Positions 5,154 to 11,543 of a stretch of DNA of 11,543 nucleotides are shown piece after piece (position 1 is the stretch's first letter; every line of letters starts with the position of its first letter). The notes under the pieces are model-generated. The model worked only from the letters and a program-made list of their open reading frames with translations. It did no database searches and was not told the DNA's origin. The DNA lies in contig DASXXS010000203.1 in the NCBI GenBank assembly GCA_036502925.1, positions 1 through 11,543 on the forward strand, written 5' to 3'. The translations under genes were made by a program, and so were the position numbers. This DNA comes from VAZQ01 sp036502925. Its GTDB lineage: Bacteria > Pseudomonadota > Alphaproteobacteria > Rhizobiales > Xanthobacteraceae.

Positions 5154-8100
5154 ATGTATGCCGAGCTCGCCGTCACCACCAATTTCTCTTTCCTGCGCGG
5201 TGCCTCGCATCCCGAAGAACTGGTCGCCCGCGCCAGGCGGCTCGGCCTTGCTGGAATCGGCATCGCGGACCGCAACAGCGTTGCGGGCGTGGTGCGGGCC
5301 CATATGGCGGCGAACGAGGCGGGATTGCGGCTCGCGGTCGGGGCGCGTCTGATCTTTGCCGACGGCACGCCCGATATTCTCGGCTTTCCGCGCGACCGGA
5401 CCGCCTGGGGACGGCTCACCCGCCTGCTCTCGCGTGGCAAGCTGCGCGCCCAAAAGGGCGATTGCATTCTCAGGCTTGCCGACCTCACGGATTTCATCGC
5501 CGGGCTCAATCTCATCGTCATGGCGCCGCCGCGGATCGATGCCGCCGCGCTGCAGAGATTGCTGGGGCGGCTCAAGCAAGCAGCTGGCGAAAAATACGGC
5601 GACAAATGCATCTGGCTCGCCGCCAGCATGCTGTATCGCGGCGATGATACGCGCCGCTGCGCGCGGCTTGCCGAGATCGCCGACCAGGCATCCGTTCCGT
5701 TGATCGCCGTCAACGACGTGCTCTACCACGCCCCCAAGCGGCGGGCCCTGCAGGACATCGTCACCTGCATCCGCGAGCACACGACCATCGATGCCGCCGG
5801 CCGTCTTTTGCAAGCCAATGCCGAACGCTATCTCAAGCCGCCCGCCGAAATGGCCCGGCTGTTCCGCAAGGCTCCGGATGCGGTGCGCCAAACCGAAGCC
5901 TTTCTCGATTCATGCCGCTTCTCGCTCGATGAATTGAAGAACACCGAGTATCCGGACGAGACCCGCAAAGGCTTCGCGACAGCGCAGGACGCGCTCGTCG
6001 CTTTTGCGCAGGACGGTGCGCGGCGGCGCTATCCGGACGGCATCCCCGAGAAGGTGCGCCATGCGCTCGCCGAGGAGCTGCGGCTGATCGGCGAGCTCAA
6101 TTATGCGCCCTTCTTCCTGACGGTTCACGACGTGGTTCGATTCGCCCGCAACGAAGAAGAGATTCTGTGCCAGGGGCGCGGCTCGGCGGCCAATTCCGTG
6201 ATCTGTTATTGCCTCGGCATCACCGATGTGGATCCGCTCCAGATCGATCTTCTGTTCGAGCGTTTCGTCTCGGCCGAGCGGCGCGAGCCGCCCGACATCG
6301 ATGTCGATTTCGAGCACGAGCGGCGCGAGAAGGTGATCCAGCATATCTACCGGACTTATACGCGCGAGCGCGCCGGCCTCGCCGCGACCGTCATCTGTTA
6401 CCGCGGCCGCAGCGCCATCCGCGACGTCGGCAAGGTGTTCGGGCTGTCGCAGGATACGATCGGGGCGCTCGCCGGCTCCCTGTGGGGCTGGTCGATGGAC
6501 GGCGTGAGCGCGCATGAAGCCAGGCGCATCGGCCTCGATCCGGCCGACCAGCGGCTCAAGATGGCGCGCGCGTTTGCCCGCGTGCTGATGGGGTTCCCCC
6601 GGCATCTGTCCCAGCATGTGGGCGGCTTCGTCATCACCCGCAGCCGGCTCGACGAAGTCGTGCCGATCGAGAATGCCGCCATGGAGGATCGCACCGTCAT
6701 CGAATGGGACAAGGACGATCTCGACGCCGTCGGGTTGCTCAAGGTCGATGTGCTGGGGCTCGGCATGCTGTCATGCCTGCGCCGCGCATTCGAGCTTCTG
6801 CAAACGCGCTACGGCGTCAAGCGCGATCTCTCCCTGCAGGACGAGGACGCGGCCGTCTACCGCATGATCCAACGCGCCGACACGATCGGCGTCTTTCAGA
6901 TCGAGAGCCGCGCGCAAATGTCCATGCTGCCGCGGCTCAAGCCCAAAGAGTTCTACGATCTGGTCATCGAGGTCGCGATCGTGCGGCCGGGACCGATCCA
7001 GGGCGACATGGTGCATCCCTATCTGCGGCGGCGGCAGGGGTTGGAGCCGGTGCAATATCCGTTACCGGAGCTGGAAGCCATCTTGCACAAGACATTGGGG
7101 GTGCCGCTGTTTCAGGAACATGCGATGCGCATCGCCATCGTGGCGGCCGGTTTCGCGCCGGCCGAAGCCGACAAGCTGCGCCGCGCCATGGCCACGTTCA
7201 AGCGCGTCGGCACCATCAAATATTTCCGCGACAAGTTCATCAACGGCATGGTGAGCCGCGGCTATGCGCCCGATTTCGCCGCCCGCTGCTTCAGCCAGAT
7301 CGAAGGCTTCGGCGAATACGGCTTTCCGGAAAGCCACGCGGCGAGCTTCGCCAACTTGGTCTATGCCTCGGCCTGGATCAAATGCCGGTATCCCGATGTC
7401 TTCGCCTGCGCGCTCCTCAACAGCCAGCCCATGGGTTTCTACGCGCCGGCCCAGATCGTGCGCGATGCGCAGGAGCATGGGGTCGAGGTGCGGCCCGTCG
7501 ATGTCAATCACTCCGATTGGGATTGCGGCCTCGAGCCGGGCGCAGCAGGCGAGCCGGTGCGCGGGAATTTGCATGCGCGCCACGCCGAGATGCGCGACGA
7601 TATCAGGTCCACTTGTGCGCTGCGGCTCGGCTTCCGGCAGATCAGCGGATTTTCGGAAGCGGATGCACGCAGAATAGAAAACGTACGGAACACGGGGTTC
7701 GACTCGGTGCGCGATCTCTGGCTGCGCACGGGCCTTAACCCCTCCGCCATCGAACGGCTGGCGCAAGCCGATGCGTTCCGTTCCCTCGGCCTCGATCGCC
7801 GCGACGCGCTCTGGGCGGTGCGTGCCTTGCAGCGCGCGGGCGACAAGGACGATCTGCCGCTGTTCGCCCGGGTGGCCATGCCGAAGCGCGAGCCCGACAT
7901 CGCCTTGCCGCCCATGCTTTTCGGCGAGCACGTGGTCGAAGACTATCGCCGCCTGCATCTGTCGTTGAAGGCGCATCCGGTCGCGTTCCTGCGCCCCGAT
8001 CTGGCGCGGCGCGGCATCCTGCGCCACGATGAGCTTCCCGCCATCGCGTCAGGTCGCCGCGTGACGGTCGGCGGCCTCGTGCTGGTGCGCCAGCGCCCCG

Positions 8101-8504
8101 GCACCGCGTCCGGCGTCATCTTCATGACGCTCGAGGACGAGACCGCCATCGCCAACACGATCGTGTGGCCGAAGATATTCGAGACCTTCCGCCCGGTCGT
8201 GCTGGGCGCGCGGCTCATCAGCGTGACCGGAAAGCTGCAGAATGAATCAGGCGTCATCCATGTGGTGGCCGAGCGGGTGGAAGACCTGACCCCGCTGTTG
8301 CGCCGCCTGTCGCAGGATCACGGCTGCGTCGAGGCGCTGGCCCGCGCCGACGCCGTGAAGCATCCCGCCGCCCCCGACCCGCATCCGCACCGCCACCCGC
8401 GCGCCGGCGACGCGCTGGTCACCCTGTTCAACGACGAGCCGGCGCTCGCCGACCAACTCGGTTTCGCCACCGGCGTCATGCCGAAGGGGCGGAATTTTCA
8501 TTAG
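5154..8504 (+). CDS. dnaE2: DnaE2 (ImuC), error-prone C-family DNA polymerase III alpha subunit
   Basis: The 1116-residue protein is full length for DnaE2. Domain order is PHP (from MYAELAVTTNFSFLRGAS), then the polymerase core with CQGRGSAANSVICYCLG (about 339-355), the catalytic PDIDVDF motif (380-386) and the third catalytic aspartate in KVDVLGL (Asp532). The fingers (SRAQMSMLPRLKPKEFYDLVIE), tandem helix-hairpin-helix region and an OB-fold (about 969-1035) follow, ending in the DnaE2-typical RNFH. DnaE2 carries out lesion bypass with ImuA and ImuB and is not the replicative enzyme. The N-terminal PHP metal ligands look degenerate (TTN, ADRN), so proofreading is unlikely. ATG 5154 was chosen because MYAEL is the family N-terminus. 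The frame extends upstream to ATG 5091 only through a repeat. The ribosome-binding site is weak (GGA at 5142-5144). Confidence 0.95.
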   Translation: MYAELAVTTNFSFLRGASHPEELVARARRLGLAGIGIADRNSVAGVVRAHMAANEAGLRLAVGARLIFADGTPDILGFPRDRTAWGRLTRLLSRGKLRAQKGDCILRLADLTDFIAGLNLIVMAPPRIDAAALQRLLGRLKQAAGEKYGDKCIWLAASMLYRGDDTRRCARLAEIADQASVPLIAVNDVLYHAPKRRALQDIVTCIREHTTIDAAGRLLQANAERYLKPPAEMARLFRKAPDAVRQTEAFLDSCRFSLDELKNTEYPDETRKGFATAQDALVAFAQDGARRRYPDGIPEKVRHALAEELRLIGELNYAPFFLTVHDVVRFARNEEEILCQGRGSAANSVICYCLGITDVDPLQIDLLFERFVSAERREPPDIDVDFEHERREKVIQHIYRTYTRERAGLAATVICYRGRSAIRDVGKVFGLSQDTIGALAGSLWGWSMDGVSAHEARRIGLDPADQRLKMARAFARVLMGFPRHLSQHVGGFVITRSRLDEVVPIENAAMEDRTVIEWDKDDLDAVGLLKVDVLGLGMLSCLRRAFELLQTRYGVKRDLSLQDEDAAVYRMIQRADTIGVFQIESRAQMSMLPRLKPKEFYDLVIEVAIVRPGPIQGDMVHPYLRRRQGLEPVQYPLPELEAILHKTLGVPLFQEHAMRIAIVAAGFAPAEADKLRRAMATFKRVGTIKYFRDKFINGMVSRGYAPDFAARCFSQIEGFGEYGFPESHAASFANLVYASAWIKCRYPDVFACALLNSQPMGFYAPAQIVRDAQEHGVEVRPVDVNHSDWDCGLEPGAAGEPVRGNLHARHAEMRDDIRSTCALRLGFRQISGFSEADARRIENVRNTGFDSVRDLWLRTGLNPSAIERLAQADAFRSLGLDRRDALWAVRALQRAGDKDDLPLFARVAMPKREPDIALPPMLFGEHVVEDYRRLHLSLKAHPVAFLRPDLARRGILRHDELPAIASGRRVTVGGLVLVRQRPGTASGVIFMTLEDETAIANTIVWPKIFETFRPVVLGARLISVTGKLQNESGVIHVVAERVEDLTPLLRRLSQDHGCVEALARADAVKHPAAPDPHPHRHPRAGDALVTLFNDEPALADQLGFATGVMPKGRNFH

Positions 8505-8592
8505 AATCGATATCGAACATACGCTCCGGATCTACACCCAACGGCGCGCATCGGCTGTCCCTAAAATAAACCGGCCTGGAGGTCGGCCACGG

Positions 8593-8621
8593 CTGTTCGA
8601 GTTGCCCCGCCATGCTAGAGT
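8593..8621 (+). promoter_or_regulatory. Possible promoter for the radical SAM gene
   Basis: A TGCTAGAGT stretch (8613-8621) resembles a rhizobial -10 region and could form TAGAGT at 8616-8621. The hexamer 17 bp upstream, CTGTTC (8593-8598), is a poor -35. If used, transcription would begin near 8628, which favours the GTG start at 8653. I see no intrinsic terminator for dnaE2 in the 148-bp gap (8505-8652), so some read-through from the SOS operon is possible. Confidence 0.25.
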
Positions 8622-8652
8622 GACGGCACCAACGCGCGAAATTGGGGGTTCC

Positions 8653-10419
8653 GTGTCCGCGAAGCGACGCTTTCAGCTCGTCCTGATCAAGCCGTCGCAT
8701 TACGACAACGACGGCTACGTGATCCGCTGGTGGCGCGCCATGATTCCTTCGAATTCGCTGGCGGCCGTCTATGGTATCGCGGCCGACTGCTCCGCGCGCC
8801 AGGTCCTGGGGCCGGACGTCGACATTACCATCGATCCGATCGACGAGACGCATACCCGCGTGAACGTGCCGGCGTTGCTTGCGCAGTTTCGCCGCCAGGG
8901 CAATTTTGGCCTGGTTGCGCTGGTCGGCGTGCAATCGAACCAGTATCCGCGCGCCCTCGATATCGCGCGACCGTTTCGTCAGGCCGGCATTCCGGTCGTG
9001 ATGGGCGGATTCCACGTCTCCGGATGCCTGTCGATGCTCGACGGTCATGCGGTCGGCCTGGACGCCTGCCGCGACCTGGGCATCGCCATTTTCGCCGGCG
9101 AGGCCGAAGGCCGGTTCGACGGCTTGTTGCGCGACGTGGCCGCAGGCCGGCTGGCCCCGACCTACGACTTCCTCAAGGATCTTCCCGGGATGGACGGCAG
9201 CCCGGCGCCGTTCCTGCCCAAGCAATACGTGGTCCGCACCATCGGCCACAATTCGAGCTTCGACGCCGGCCGCGGCTGCCCGTACCAGTGCTCGTTCTGC
9301 ACGATCATCAACGTGCAGGGCCGCAAGTCGCGTTATCGTTCGGCCGACGAGGTCGAGCACCTGGTGCGCCTCAACTGGGCGCAGGGCGTCCACAAATTCT
9401 TCATCACCGACGACAATTTCGCGCGCAACAAGGAGTGGGAGTCGATCCTCGACCGCCTGATCGAGCTGCGCGAACGGCACGCCATCCCGCTCGCCCTCCT
9501 GATCCAGGTCGATACGCTGTGCCACAAGATCCCGAACTTCGTCGTGAAGGCGAAACGCGCCGGGGTCACCCGGGTGTTCATCGGACTGGAGAACATCAAC
9601 CCGGATAATCTCGGCGCGGCCAAGAAACGCCAGAACAAGATCACCGAATATCGCAAGATGCTGCTCGCCTGGAAGGCACAGGGCATCCTCACGCTCGCCG
9701 GCTATATCCTCGGATTTCCCGCCGACACGGCCGAGACGATTGCGCGCGATATCGCGATCATCCAGAAGGAGCTGCCGCTCGATATTCTCGAGTTCTTCTG
9801 CCTGACGCCGCTGCCGGGCTCCGAGGACCACCAGACCCTGTGGAAAGCCGGCGTCGCGATGGATGCCGATCTCAACAAATACGATCTGGAGCACGCCTGC
9901 ACGGAGCATCCCAGAATGGGGCTGCATCCGTGGCAGGCCGTATACCACCGGGCGTGGTCGCTCTACTACACGCCGGCGCACATGAGGACGCTGCTGCGTC
10001 GTGCGGCGGCGACGGGCGTTCCGCTGGGCAGCCTCGTGCGGCTGATGGCGCGGTTTGCGCTGACGGATCCGATCGAGCACGTGCATCCGCTCCAGGGCGG
10101 GATCCTGCGCCTCAAGCATCCCTCGGAGCGCCGGCCGGAGTTGCCGCGCGAGTCGGCGTGGGTCTTCTGGCCGCGCTTCGCGTGGCAAACGCTGAGCAGG
10201 CACGCGCGGGCCGTCCCGATGGTCGTGCGTCTCATGTTGTGGCAGCGAGCCATCGCGCGCGATCCCGCCGCGCGCGCCTACACGGATTTGGCGCTCACGC
10301 CGGTCAGCGACGACGAGGACATGGCGCTCGACCTGTTCACCAAGACGGCGGGCGCGCGCGCCGCGGTCGCGCACGTGAAAAGAGTCGCCGAGCTGACCAG
10401 CGTCGGCCGGGACGGTTAG
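8653..10419 (+). CDS. Radical SAM protein with N-terminal B12-binding-like domain, function unknown
   Basis: The product is 588 residues. An N-terminal Rossmann-like domain shows VALVGVQSNQYPRA...GIPVVMGGFHVSG (GG at 118-119), as in B12-binding radical SAM enzymes. The radical SAM core carries CPYQCSFC (Cys209, Cys213, Cys216), which would bind the 4Fe-4S cluster that cleaves S-adenosylmethionine. Conserved blocks FFITDDNFARN, LLIQVDTLCHKIP, RVFIGLENINPDNL, AAKKRQNKITEYRKML and AGYILGFPADT follow. The C-terminal 170 residues (LTPLPGSEDH...LYYTPAHM...ARAYTDLALTPV) belong to a conserved but uncharacterised alphaproteobacterial family as far as I recall. No transmembrane segment is evident. GTG 8653 was chosen because GGGGG (8644-8648) lies just upstream and VSAKRRFQLVLIKPS looks like the family start. 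TTG 8602 and GTG 8620 are alternatives. No neighbour suggests a substrate. Confidence 0.9.
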   Translation: MSAKRRFQLVLIKPSHYDNDGYVIRWWRAMIPSNSLAAVYGIAADCSARQVLGPDVDITIDPIDETHTRVNVPALLAQFRRQGNFGLVALVGVQSNQYPRALDIARPFRQAGIPVVMGGFHVSGCLSMLDGHAVGLDACRDLGIAIFAGEAEGRFDGLLRDVAAGRLAPTYDFLKDLPGMDGSPAPFLPKQYVVRTIGHNSSFDAGRGCPYQCSFCTIINVQGRKSRYRSADEVEHLVRLNWAQGVHKFFITDDNFARNKEWESILDRLIELRERHAIPLALLIQVDTLCHKIPNFVVKAKRAGVTRVFIGLENINPDNLGAAKKRQNKITEYRKMLLAWKAQGILTLAGYILGFPADTAETIARDIAIIQKELPLDILEFFCLTPLPGSEDHQTLWKAGVAMDADLNKYDLEHACTEHPRMGLHPWQAVYHRAWSLYYTPAHMRTLLRRAAATGVPLGSLVRLMARFALTDPIEHVHPLQGGILRLKHPSERRPELPRESAWVFWPRFAWQTLSRHARAVPMVVRLMLWQRAIARDPAARAYTDLALTPVSDDEDMALDLFTKTAGARAAVAHVKRVAELTSVGRDG

Positions 10420-10420
10420 C

Positions 10421-10966
10421 CTAGATGCGATCCGGGAACCGGATGACGAAGTTGCCCCGGTTCGGCATCACCACCTTCGGCAGCGTGGTCGCGTTGATCT
10501 CGTCGCTCTCGCCGATGAGCTTGTTCGCCGCCAGCAGATAGGCGGTCAATGCATAGACCTCCTGGTCGGTGAGCGAGCGCGGCTGGGTGAACGGCATCGC
10601 CCGCCGGATGTAGTCAAAGACCGTGGTGGCATAGGGCCAGTAGTTGGCGATGGTCTTGCCGCCGTCCAGCGTCGCCTTGGGCGGGCCGCCGATCAGCCGG
10701 GCAGCAATGCCGCCCTCGCCTTTCTCACCATGACAGGCGACGCACTTCTGCGCGAAAATCTTGGCACCGTCGGCGACCTTGCCGCTGCCGGCCGGGAGGT
10801 TGCTGCCGTCCGGCAGGACGTTGATATCCCATTCCGCGAGATCGGCCTGGGTGATGGGCTTGCCGAGACGGGGGCTCTCGGCGAACGCCATGGCGCCGAG
10901 CGCCACGCTGCCGCCGAGCGCGAGCGCAACGAGACCGGCCCTGACTGCCGGCTTACGCATAGACAT
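10421..10966 (-). CDS. Secreted monoheme c-type cytochrome, electron-accepting partner of the SoxC-like sulfite dehydrogenase (SorB/SoxD-like)
   Basis: The 181-residue product has a signal peptide (MSMRKPAVRAG, then a hydrophobic stretch, cut predicted after AFA at residue 29), so it acts in the periplasm. There is one heme-binding site, CVACH (75-79), with His79 as proximal ligand, and Met124 in RRAMPF is the probable distal ligand. The segment before the heme (ADLAEWDINVLPDGSNLP) resembles the N-terminal part of SoxD, but the second heme domain of a true SoxD is absent. The gene overlaps the end of the upstream molybdoenzyme gene by 14 bp and has a strong Shine-Dalgarno, so the two are clearly co-expressed. 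It probably takes electrons from sulfite oxidation and passes them to the respiratory chain. Its stop lies one base from the stop of the converging radical SAM gene. Confidence 0.9.
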   Translation of the reverse strand: MSMRKPAVRAGLVALALGGSVALGAMAFAESPRLGKPITQADLAEWDINVLPDGSNLPAGSGKVADGAKIFAQKCVACHGEKGEGGIAARLIGGPPKATLDGGKTIANYWPYATTVFDYIRRAMPFTQPRSLTDQEVYALTAYLLAANKLIGESDEINATTLPKVVMPNRGNFVIRFPDRI

Positions 10967-11543
10967 GCTTGACCTCCCCCTTGGGCTCGACGCCCCAGCT
11001 GGTGATGGCGTTGAAATGGTGGCCCGGAAAGCCGCGGACCGAGGGAGGTTTCGAGGTCTGGCCGCGCAGCGCCACGAACTGCTCGCGGGTCGGCTGCATG
11101 TTGCCGGCCTCGTCCCAGGCCCGGCTTTGCAGGACCGCGGGACCGCCATCCCAACGCCACGGCATGGCGAATCGCGTGAAGGCCTTCGGCAGCCGTGGCT
11201 CCTGCAGGGCCGCTTCCGCCCAGCTCTTGCCGCCGTCGGCCGACACCAGCACCTTGGCGATCCGCCCGGTGCCCGAATAGGCGATGCCGCTGATCTCGTA
11301 GACGCCCGGCTCCTTGAGGGTGAGGCCGGGCGAGGGTGAGGTGATGAAGGACTTCACCTCCTGCACGAAATAGAACTGGGTGTCGTTACCGTCAGGCAGG
11401 GGATCCGAATAAATCTTCGACTCGTAATAGGTCATCCCGGGCTGGTCGGTGACCTGCACGCGGCGCAGGAACTTGACGTTCATGTTGCCTTCGTAGCCCG
11501 GCAGCCACAGGCGCATCGGATAGCCCTGGCCGGGCTGGATGCG
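10953..11543 (-). CDS. soxC: SoxC/SorA-type sulfite (sulfur) dehydrogenase molybdenum subunit, C-terminal part; 5' end beyond right edge
   Basis: The frame is open from the right edge for 196 codons to TAA at 10955-10953. The visible part starts RIQPGQGYPMRLWLPGYEGN and continues NVKFLRRVQVTDQPGMTYYESK. The dimerisation-domain signature of the sulfite oxidase family follows: PGVYEISGIAYSGTGRI, VLVSADGGKSWAEAALQEP, LPKAFTRFAMPWRWDGGPA, VLQSRAWDEAGNMQPTREQ, and finally HHFNAITSWGVEPKGEV. This matches SoxC-type proteins better than plant-type sulfite oxidases or YedY. The enzyme would oxidise sulfite (or sulfur bound to SoxY) in the periplasm and pass electrons to the cytochrome c encoded immediately downstream. 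The catalytic cysteine and most Mo-binding residues lie outside the window, so activity cannot be checked. No soxXYZAB genes are present here, so a stand-alone sulfite dehydrogenase (SorAB-like) role is equally possible. Confidence 0.88.
   Translation of the reverse strand, partial: RIQPGQGYPMRLWLPGYEGNMNVKFLRRVQVTDQPGMTYYESKIYSDPLPDGNDTQFYFVQEVKSFITSPSPGLTLKEPGVYEISGIAYSGTGRIAKVLVSADGGKSWAEAALQEPRLPKAFTRFAMPWRWDGGPAVLQSRAWDEAGNMQPTREQFVALRGQTSKPPSVRGFPGHHFNAITSWGVEPKGEVKHVYA
10973..10977 (-). promoter_or_regulatory. Ribosome-binding site that fixes the cytochrome c start
   Basis: On the minus strand AAGGGGGAGGTCAAGC precedes the ATG at 10966, with GGAGG six bases upstream. This selects ATG 10966 over the longer open frame reaching 11149, which overlaps the SoxC-like gene in another frame and would bury the signal peptide. 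The site lies within the last codons of the upstream gene. Confidence 0.8.

Noticed and set aside
3300..5891. 863-residue open frame on the minus strand opposite imuB and dnaE2
   Set aside because: It spans two well-supported genes on the other strand, shows no recognisable domain and has His/Arg/Ala/Gly-rich composition typical of antisense frames in high-GC DNA.
8560..8592. Possible intrinsic terminator after dnaE2 (CCGGCCTGGAGGTCGG)
   Set aside because: The stem is short and imperfect and no T-run follows.
9040..9057. DGHAVG in the radical SAM protein (residues 130-135) as a DxHxxG cobalamin-ligand motif
   Set aside because: In genuine B12 domains this motif precedes the GG-containing strand; here it follows GGFHVS, so the match is probably chance and cobalamin binding is not shown.
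10967..11149. Upstream extension of the cytochrome c frame to 11149
   Set aside because: It overlaps the SoxC-like gene in another frame, would place the signal peptide internally, and a strong Shine-Dalgarno selects ATG 10966.

Overview
The window is high-GC DNA with dense, long reading frames. The gene content (imuA-imuB-dnaE2 behind a GAAC-N7-GAAC SOS box, a SoxC-type sulfite dehydrogenase, a CoxL-like molybdoenzyme) and the abundant small palindromic repeats point to an alphaproteobacterium, most likely Hyphomicrobiales (Rhizobiales; Bradyrhizobium/Xanthobacteraceae-like). That placement is inferred from gene types and repeats; no marker gene is present.

Layout. (1) 1-2375, minus strand: most of a xanthine dehydrogenase-family molybdopterin-binding subunit, running off the left edge just before its stop. 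(2) 2376-2563: a divergent intergenic region with a GC-rich hairpin repeat, a candidate promoter and a LexA box. (3) 2564-8504, plus strand: the SOS mutagenesis cassette imuA-imuB-dnaE2. ImuA is a RecA-like accessory protein, ImuB a non-catalytic Y-family relative, and DnaE2 the C-family polymerase that performs error-prone bypass. imuA and imuB overlap by 98 bp. imuB and dnaE2 are 81 bp apart, with a rhizobial-type palindromic repeat between them. (4) 8653-10419, plus strand: an uncharacterised radical SAM protein with an N-terminal B12-binding-like domain. (5) 10421-11543, minus strand: a SoxC-type molybdenum sulfite/sulfur dehydrogenase (N-terminal half beyond the right edge) followed by an overlapping gene for a secreted monoheme cytochrome c, its likely electron acceptor. 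This pair converges on the radical SAM gene with one base between the two stop codons.

The most unusual feature is the number of small palindromic repeats in and around the mutasome genes. One lies just upstream of the SOS promoter, one falls in the first 30 codons of imuA, two sit in frame inside imuB (about 58 and 23 extra residues), and one fills the imuB-dnaE2 gap. They lengthen ImuB from about 500 to 584 residues, and they obscure the true starts of imuA and dnaE2. I saw no comparable elements in the flanking genes. I found no CRISPR array, tRNA, rRNA, insertion sequence or phage gene, and no wholly novel multi-gene system.
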